From: Multifurca ochricompacta
Taxonomy: Eukaryota > Basidiomycota > Agaricomycetes > Russulales > Russulaceae
Direction of reading: 5' to 3'
DNA: 64,000 nt
Assembly: GCA_022496185.1 (NCBI GenBank)
Contig: WTXG01000078.1
Location: 93,496-157,495 of the forward strand
In this document: in pieces, positions 57,592 through 64,000 of the stretch
How positions within the stretch are numbered: the first letter of the stretch is position 1
Layout: each line of letters begins with the position of its first letter
Made by a program: the position numbers and the translations under genes
Notes under the pieces: model-generated
What the model was told of the DNA's origin: nothing
Database searches by the model: none
The model's input: the letters and a program-made list of their open reading frames with translations, nothing else

Positions 57592-58739
57592 CTTGTCTCA
57601 TGGCTTCGCTGATGAGAGAGATATTGTGACAGGAAACTAGATTCTCTGAGGAAAGATGTTTCAGGATCAGAAAAAACCTCCAGACGCTTCATTCGAGTGG
57701 CTAAGAGGTTACCTGTACCCTTTTTCCTTTTTCCTGATCAAGACCCATATAGACTCACATATGCCATAGAAGTCGTTTTTATTTTTAATTTTTAAAAATT
57801 GAGTTTCATTGAAGCGCTTGCAAGGCAGTGCCTAAGTCGCGCGGCTATCTAGTACAATGGGTACCCTAGTAGCTACTGTAGTTGTTAGGGCAGAGCCCCT
57901 ATGGAAGTCGTATTGATCTGTCCCGACTGGCAGAACCACGCATGACGACGAGGTTAAGCTTGCTAGCTCGAGCAACCCTGATAGCTATACTATACCTACC
58001 TAGACTACCACTTTAAAGAAAGATTCACCTGGCAGGGCCTAGGCCGAATGAGCAGGCTCAAGGGGCCTTCGGTGCCCACGGAGCTGGATGGATGTGTGCA
58101 GGGCTATGAAGTTATGTATGAAATGCAAGCCAAATACAAAGGATTAATAATCCTAATCCGATCACCCAATCACGTGGGCAACATTTTGCGCCATTCGCCA
58201 TTCCAACTCAAAGTGTCGCATCCGTGACCCATCCAATCTTCATTCATGGAAGGATGACGGAAGTGGGAGTGGATCAATAATGTGCTATCTTTGTAGCGCA
58301 GGTACTGTATGAGGGCAAGTTTCAAGACTTAAGTGCTGGCCCCTTTCCTCTGTCATGTCACAACCCTACCAAACGGTACATATATACCTCAGACCTCTGT
58401 CGGTGATTCATAGAGTGCGGAGTAGTCGAGTTGGTTCCGAGCGCAGCAGGACTCCGAGCTGAGGCGCACATACTTCTTGTCGTTCTCGTTCTACTCTTTT
58501 CGTCGTGAGATTCGGGAACACTGCCTTGGCACCTGACTCCGACTGCTTCTCCCCCCGCTCCACGCATACCATGACATACTGCCACACCTCCAAACATGAG
58601 ATCAGTCCTGCGGCGCAGATTTCAACGCGCAGAGCATAGATGGAAAGAGACTGCTGCTCCCAGTATTAGACAAAGGGGCTCGAGGTTCTCGCGCCTGCTC
58701 CGTATTCATATTCGGGACAAGCTGGACTGGAATCCACTG
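57592..58739. other. Intergenic region, no gene recognised
   Basis: An A/T-rich start (57775-57805) and a stretch rich in ctag (57840-58010) that looks like repeat sequence of unknown type. No coding exon could be supported. Confidence 0.4.
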
Positions 58740-59104
58740 CCATGCAGCATTGCCGAATGATACGGGGACAGACGTCAGAACGGAAGCTTCGAAAACCATA
58801 CAATCGCTGCCTAAGCATGGGGCCAATGTCAATAACCGGAACCGGAATAAGTGGGACTGAAACCCCGTTATACATAGCAATGCGAGAGGGATGCTACATC
58901 ATCGCGGAGTTGTTGTTCAATCGTGGTGCGGACGTAAGCGCACCAAGCTGGATAGGTTGTTACATATGGCGGTGTACAATGTGCAGCTGGACATCGCGCT
59001 CTTGTAACCTGAGCGTGGCGCGGATGTGCGTGCGCGGGTGGACCGCCATTTCGAATGGCTTTGGCGCAAACGTTTTGGTGGAGCATGACGCTGGCGTCGT
59101 TTGA
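58740..59104 (+). pseudogene. Degenerate ankyrin-repeat relic
   Basis: One plus-strand frame gives KHGANVNNRNRNK, then LLHMAVYNVQLDIALL and ERGADVRARVDRHFEW, with stops between. These match ankyrin-repeat spacing (GAD-V-x(2-4)-R; LLHMA...A.LL). Orientation is opposite to the STAND gene starting at 59853, so it is probably a leftover of a third NACHT-ankyrin gene or an inverted fragment. Confidence 0.55.
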
Positions 59105-59852
59105 TCATGTGACCCGAGTTTGTTGTTGTGTACGATTAATAGTGCGGCAGCCCTCGGGCCGGTCATTGTCATCTAGTGGTGGCTGCTACCACCATTTTTT
59201 TAGCCACGTTCTCACTATTTTCTCATGGACGTCCGCATATTGATCGATCGCCAAAGCAAAGTTTCTCGTGACCACCGTATTCACCCATCTTGCCCGCTTT
59301 GCTTAGTCCCGATGCTAATAAAGTATCGAGGGATTTCTCGGGAATGTCAACCTGTCATAGTACATTGCGGATGGAGTCCGTGTGAGTCTGGAGCAGAGTC
59401 ATGTTCTGCAGAGTGCATGTAGAGGAGACATAAGAGCAGTGAGAATACACCTGAAATTTGCTAAGGGTGTTAAAACCAGTGTTATGTACGCGCGCTGTTA
59501 CCAAATGATCGTTCCTTAAAAATTGGCCTCAGAATAAGTCAAAGGGTGGGCGTGTAAGTGGACCCGGCTAAATGAGTAGAAGTCAAGGTTTGGGCCTAAT
59601 GTTGATCCCCAATTCTTCCCTTAATAAGTCCTAAGTAGGGAATTTTGCCCTTCCCTTGGAACCCCTTCGATACTTACTCACCCTGCCTGTCTCTTCCCCT
59701 CGGGACAACCACCTCACACCGGTTACCAGCCTTGACTTACGTGTGTAGAAACAGATCTCATATTGTAAATGTCCATGATAGAGTTAAAAGCAGAAGGCCA
59801 AGAAAAAGTAGTCGATTTAAGCCCAAAGCATGAACCAACGTTCGCTGACACT
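59105..59852. other. Spacer between ankyrin relic and STAND gene, nothing recognised
   Basis: No exon, repeat or RNA could be supported. Confidence 0.4.
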
Positions 59853-62800
59853 TTACGCTCCCCGCCCGCCATACTTCGACAATAGTTGTACAATCCGGTG
59901 ATGCCCATTTGCAAAGGCTTCCCGGGATGGTGTCCGGCTATTGTCATTAACTCCATTTGCAATTGCGCCGTGTTCGAGTAGTAACTCCACGATCTCGATG
60001 TATCCGTGAGCTGAGGCAAGATGCAATGGGGTCCACTGGCCTTGCTGCTTTACATTTACATCAGCGCCATGATTGAGTAACAACCGCGCGATGTCAAGAT
60101 ATCCATTCCGTGACGCCCTGTGTAGTGGCGTCCATCCTTCGTCGGTCCGAGCTTCAACATCCGCGCCGTGGTCGAGTAACAACCGCGCGATGTCGAGGTG
60201 CCCAAAACGTGATGCGGATTGCAATGGAGTCCAGTCGATGCTGTCACGGCAATTCACATCTGCGCCGCGCTCAATCAATAGCTTTGCAACCTCAAGTCTC
60301 CCTTCGCTTGAAGCTACGTCTAAAGGTGTCTCCTCTTTTGTATTTCGTGCGTTGACGTCCACGCCGCGGTCAAGCAGTGATCGTACGGTGTCGAGGTAAC
60401 CGTCCTTTGATGCGGAGTGCAACGAAGCATTCTCCCGTGCTTGGGGGGTGTTGGATCATTTCGGGGGTCAGCGATGACTCTGCAACACTAAGCGCCTATT
60501 TTGGTGACGTCGTGACCAATAGAGTCGACCCCGAGTGGCCTCCGGAATTAAATTTTCCAGGAATTCTACGATCTCCTGTGCATTAATGCGAGATGCCAGG
60601 TCCAAAGCAGTCTCGTCGCTGTTGTTTCCGCATGCTGACATCTGCTCCCTTTTCAATTAACAGCTTCAAAACATCAAGGTGACCATTTCCTGCTGCTGTG
60701 TGCAATGGTGCCCAACCCTCGTCGTCGCGCGCATTTAGATCCGCACCATTTTCGATTAGAAAGCGGGAAATCTCGGGATTCCCCTTGCGTGATGAGAGGT
60801 TCCAGTGGGGTCTTCTTGTTCTTATTCCGCACATTGATATCTATGTCATGCTGAAGCAATAATTTCACCACATCGAGATGCCCATTTCGTGACGCCGTGT
60901 GGAGTGGAGTCCAGGCGCTTATGTCACGAGAATCAATGATTGCACCGTTTTTCGATCAGGAAATGGACAACCTCGAGTCTCCCACTTCCAGATGCGAGGT
61001 CCAAAGGGGTTTCATCGTTACCATTCCGGATGTTGACATCCACGCTATCGCGCTGAAGCAACATCTTCATAATGTCAAGATGCCCATTTTTTGCTGCGTT
61101 ATGAAATGAGGAGCAGCCTGTCATATCCCTGGAATCGACATTTGCGCCGCGATCGACTAAAAGGCGTGCAATCTCAAGGAACCCCTTGGCTGATACCACG
61201 GCGAGTGGAGTTTCCTGCTTATTGTCCCGGATGTCAACGTCGGCGCCATTTTCAAGTAACAGATTCGCAATATCCAAGTTCCCATTGGCCGAAGCATGGT
61301 GTAATGGGGTCGACAGATTGGCCCTTTGCGCGTTGACATGGGCACCGTGATCCAGTAACACCCGCACGACAGCGAGTGACCACAGTCCGATGCTATTATC
61401 AATGGCGTCCAGTTGTCGTTGTCACGTGAGTCAACAGTTGCACCACTTTCGAGAAGAAATCGCGCCACATCTTCGCGTCCATAGTAAGATGAAAACTCCA
61501 GTGGAGTCCAGCCTCTATCATCACGGGAGTCCAGAGCTGCACCACTTTGGAGCAACAATCGCACAACATCCACATGTCCAAGTCGGCATGCTGACTCCAA
61601 TGGACTCCATCCTTTATCGTCCCGTAAATTTAAATCTGCATCATGCTGAATTAATAGCCGCGCAACCTCAATTTCGCCGCCGACCGAGGCCAGTTTTAAT
61701 GGAGTTTCCATATCTCCATTTTGTATGTTGGCATCTGCATGATGCTCGAGTAGCAACTTCACAACGTCACACGCCCGCTTTGTGATGCTCTGTGTAGTGG
61801 CTCAATTTCTCGTCGTCCAGCGCATTTATATCTGCACCATGTTCAAGTAACCAGAGAGCAATGGCGACGTGTCCCTTGGAAAATGCGGCATGCAGCGGTG
61901 TTCCATGGAATCCACCTCTACCATTCACATCACCTGGGCATGTAACCGTGAGGCGTTCTACGAGAGCATGGAAACCACAGAGTGTCGCATAGTATAATGG
62001 CCCGCTTTAGGAGCCTTTGGATGCATTCCGGACATGTGCTCCACCCAAGGCCAAGGACGGTCTACGTTGTATATCCACACCCATGCAGCAAAATGGGGCT
62101 TGCCTCGGTCGAAAAGACGCTCCATTAGGTGCTGAATCCCCGACGACACATTTCCAAACTGGCCATGCTCTACCCAGTGCCGAGCGGCGTAGTTAGCGAG
62201 TGGAAAGTTCTTCATCTTCTCTTTGTCGACCTCGTCATCCAGTCCGAGTAAAACGCTGATACAAGACTTTGCTAGAACCGTATGTGCAGATTGAAGATCA
62301 ACATGGTAATGGGAAAGATTCTCTCCCGCAGTGGCGAGTCGATTGGATGTCAGGAACTCCTTCACAGAGAAATGAGAAAATTGCACCACTGGAGATCCAT
62401 CCGCGTTGACAACGGTGATCAAGCTGGAACATGCGGACAACACAGCATCTTTAGCGTCCTCCGGGCGCCAATCTGGTGATAATGGGGGACCTGCTCGCCA
62501 TCAAACTGAACCGCGAGAACTTCGGCGAGTTCTTCAGCACGAAGTGGGCGAACGGATACGGTGAGGCATTGGAAGAGACGGTGGGCTATTCACTTTTCTC
62601 CTTATCGAGTCCTAGCAGCGCCCGTTCGTATGTTTCGTCAAGGTCTGAGGCAATTCCTCCAGGGCGTGCCGAATTGCTGCTGGGAAACTGCGACGTAATA
62701 TTTCCAGCTGGCAAACAACCCATCTAAACCTATGTAATGGTAATGATTACTAAGAATAGTGTGAGGTGTCCTGAACAGCAGCAATGACTCACATGCCATC

Positions 62801-64000
62801 CACCCTCTGTGAGAGGGTATCAATAACTAGATTTATCCTCCAATCTCCATCTCCGCATCTTCCGATCCAACTTGACGACTGAGCTGATATAATCGACAAT
62901 ATCCTGCTTTTGTCCACCTTCGTCGTGTAGAGACACAGGATAAGATGCCAAAGGTTCCAGGACATCTCGGATATCCGCCTCGGGCGACTGGTCACACATA
63001 CGCGGACATTGGAAGCTGTAACTCGACCAATTCCTCTAACAGCTCGAGACCCGTTCGCGAGGCGATATAAATCCCAGACGTGTTGGGACACTCGTCAAGA
63101 GCATCCACGATAATGTAGATCGGAGGCTGTCCCGGGTGTTTCAGCATTTTCACGAGACATTCTGTGAGTGTGGAATTATCGGGCTGTTGGGACCCAGCGT
63201 CATGGTCCGAATACAGGTCGGAGAGAATGTTGTAGCAAACATCGGATTTGGCACAGAGTTGGGAAAGGAGGGAAGAGAGCAAGCCACGGAGGTCCTGCTT
63301 CACGGTATCCCTGAAATCAAAATAGAAATACGCTAATATTGCTAACCCGGCATTGCGTAATCCCTTGGCCTCTTGAATGAGGGTGGAGCTGGTTCACAAT
63401 AAGAATACACAATAAGAACGGTAGCTATAAGTGAAGGACATAGAGTTAGACTTACCAAAGGATGCTCTTTCCCGAGCCCGCTAAGAAATTGAGGTGGGGG
63501 GGAGGCGTTTTTGTATTGAAATGGCTAGGAAGTCTAAGAAATACGCACGTTTACCATGAATCCATAAGAGGAACCAGTCATCTTCCACTTTTTGAAGGTG
63601 CTGCCTTGGGTGAACCACTCTGCAGTTCCGTCGTGGTGATCTCCACGCGCAATGTTATGTTTTCGACGGATCTGGAGGGGAAGCCAACTTCGGACTTCCT
63701 TTTGTAGCTGGTCGCCTATGGGACACGTTCAGAGTTCATGACCACGAAGGATACAGGACAACGGACGTTTCATTTTATTGGTCTCATTTGCCGCTTCTTG
63801 CAGAGCAACTGGAAAACCTAGTCAGCTCAAGAGACCTTAGTTCTCCGACACAAGTTGAAATACCCAAAGTCTGCCGTATGCCATCCGTTGACGTCTTTCC
63901 GTCTAATTGGAAAACATCTCAGTCGGATTGGGAGCCAGCGGAGTAAAGCCTGCGCACCGTCCATGACAACCTTGAGATTATTCACAAGACCATGAACAAC
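59853..64000 (-). pseudogene. STAND protein: Goodbye-NACHT-ankyrin, many frame breaks, 5' end off the window
   Basis: Second NLR-like gene, homologous to 34166-37631. From the right edge: the end of the Goodbye domain (VVHGLVNNLKVVMDG, about 63960-64000); the pre-NACHT exon (GDQLQKEVRSWLP ... ARGDHHDGTAEWFTQGSTF, 63570-63710); Walker A GSGKSILW (about 63470); DLRGLLSSLLSQLCAKSD; Walker B YIIVDALDECPN (63100-63130); WVVCQLEILRRSFPAAIRHA (62700); VVQFSHFSVKEFLTSNRLA (62370). A long ankyrin array (59853-61920) of well over ten repeats ends QLLSKYGGRGA. Frame breaks, most equivalent to one missing base, occur near 63560-63680 (three), 62660, 62600, 62010, 61760, 61350, 60800 and 60440-60640. The repeats between breaks are well conserved, so either the decay is recent or the indels are sequencing errors. 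Confidence 0.75.

Noticed and set aside
1..64000. tRNA genes, rRNA and CRISPR arrays
   Set aside because: I scanned for B-box-like GGTTCGAATCC contexts and regularly spaced direct repeats and found none that hold; near matches such as cttcgaatccg near 3758 lack a cloverleaf.

Overview
The window looks like an Agaricomycete (mushroom-forming basidiomycete) chromosome segment. The reasons are multi-exon genes with GT-AG introns of about 45-70 nt, 'Goodbye'-NACHT-ankyrin STAND genes, a mushroom-type secreted/transmembrane module, a MULE transposon with a SWIM domain and chromodomain-bearing Ty3/Gypsy elements. No CRISPR, rRNA, tRNA or bacterial operon was seen. All calls come from reading the sequence; no database search was run.

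Layout. 1-10.8 kb (minus strand): two head-to-tail NFX1/ZNFX1-like SF1 RNA helicase genes. The first runs off the left edge and reads cleanly where I could check it. The second is broken by a stop codon, two single-base frame breaks and a dispersed repeat where its 5' exons should be. 15.4-20.8 kb (plus strand): a UbiA-type prenyltransferase and an O-methyltransferase, possibly a small secondary-metabolism pair. 22.3-32.7 kb (minus strand): a very large protein with a VLIG-like GTPase domain, Cys-rich region and C-terminal vWFA domain; its first exon splices in frame onto a signal-peptide/transmembrane module, so the locus may be one fused gene. 34.2-37.6 kb (plus strand): a Goodbye-NACHT-ankyrin STAND gene. 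37.8-57.2 kb: a transposon nest with a MULE flanked by target-site duplications and split by a solo LTR, an old Gypsy element, a solo LTR nested in its LTR, and a younger Gypsy element. 58.7-59.1 kb: an ankyrin relic. 59.85-64 kb (minus strand): a second STAND NACHT-ankyrin gene, broken in many places and cut by the right edge.

How the parts may work together (inference). ZNFX1-like helicases, VLIG-like GTPases and NACHT STAND proteins are immune-type families in animals, or non-self-recognition families in fungi. Their clustering beside a fast-changing transposon nest suggests a fungal defence island. A second theme is that single-base frame breaks, nearly all equivalent to one missing base, recur in unrelated genes and in transposons. 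That fits deletion-biased sequencing error as well as it fits decay, so every 'pseudogene' call here should be read with that caveat.
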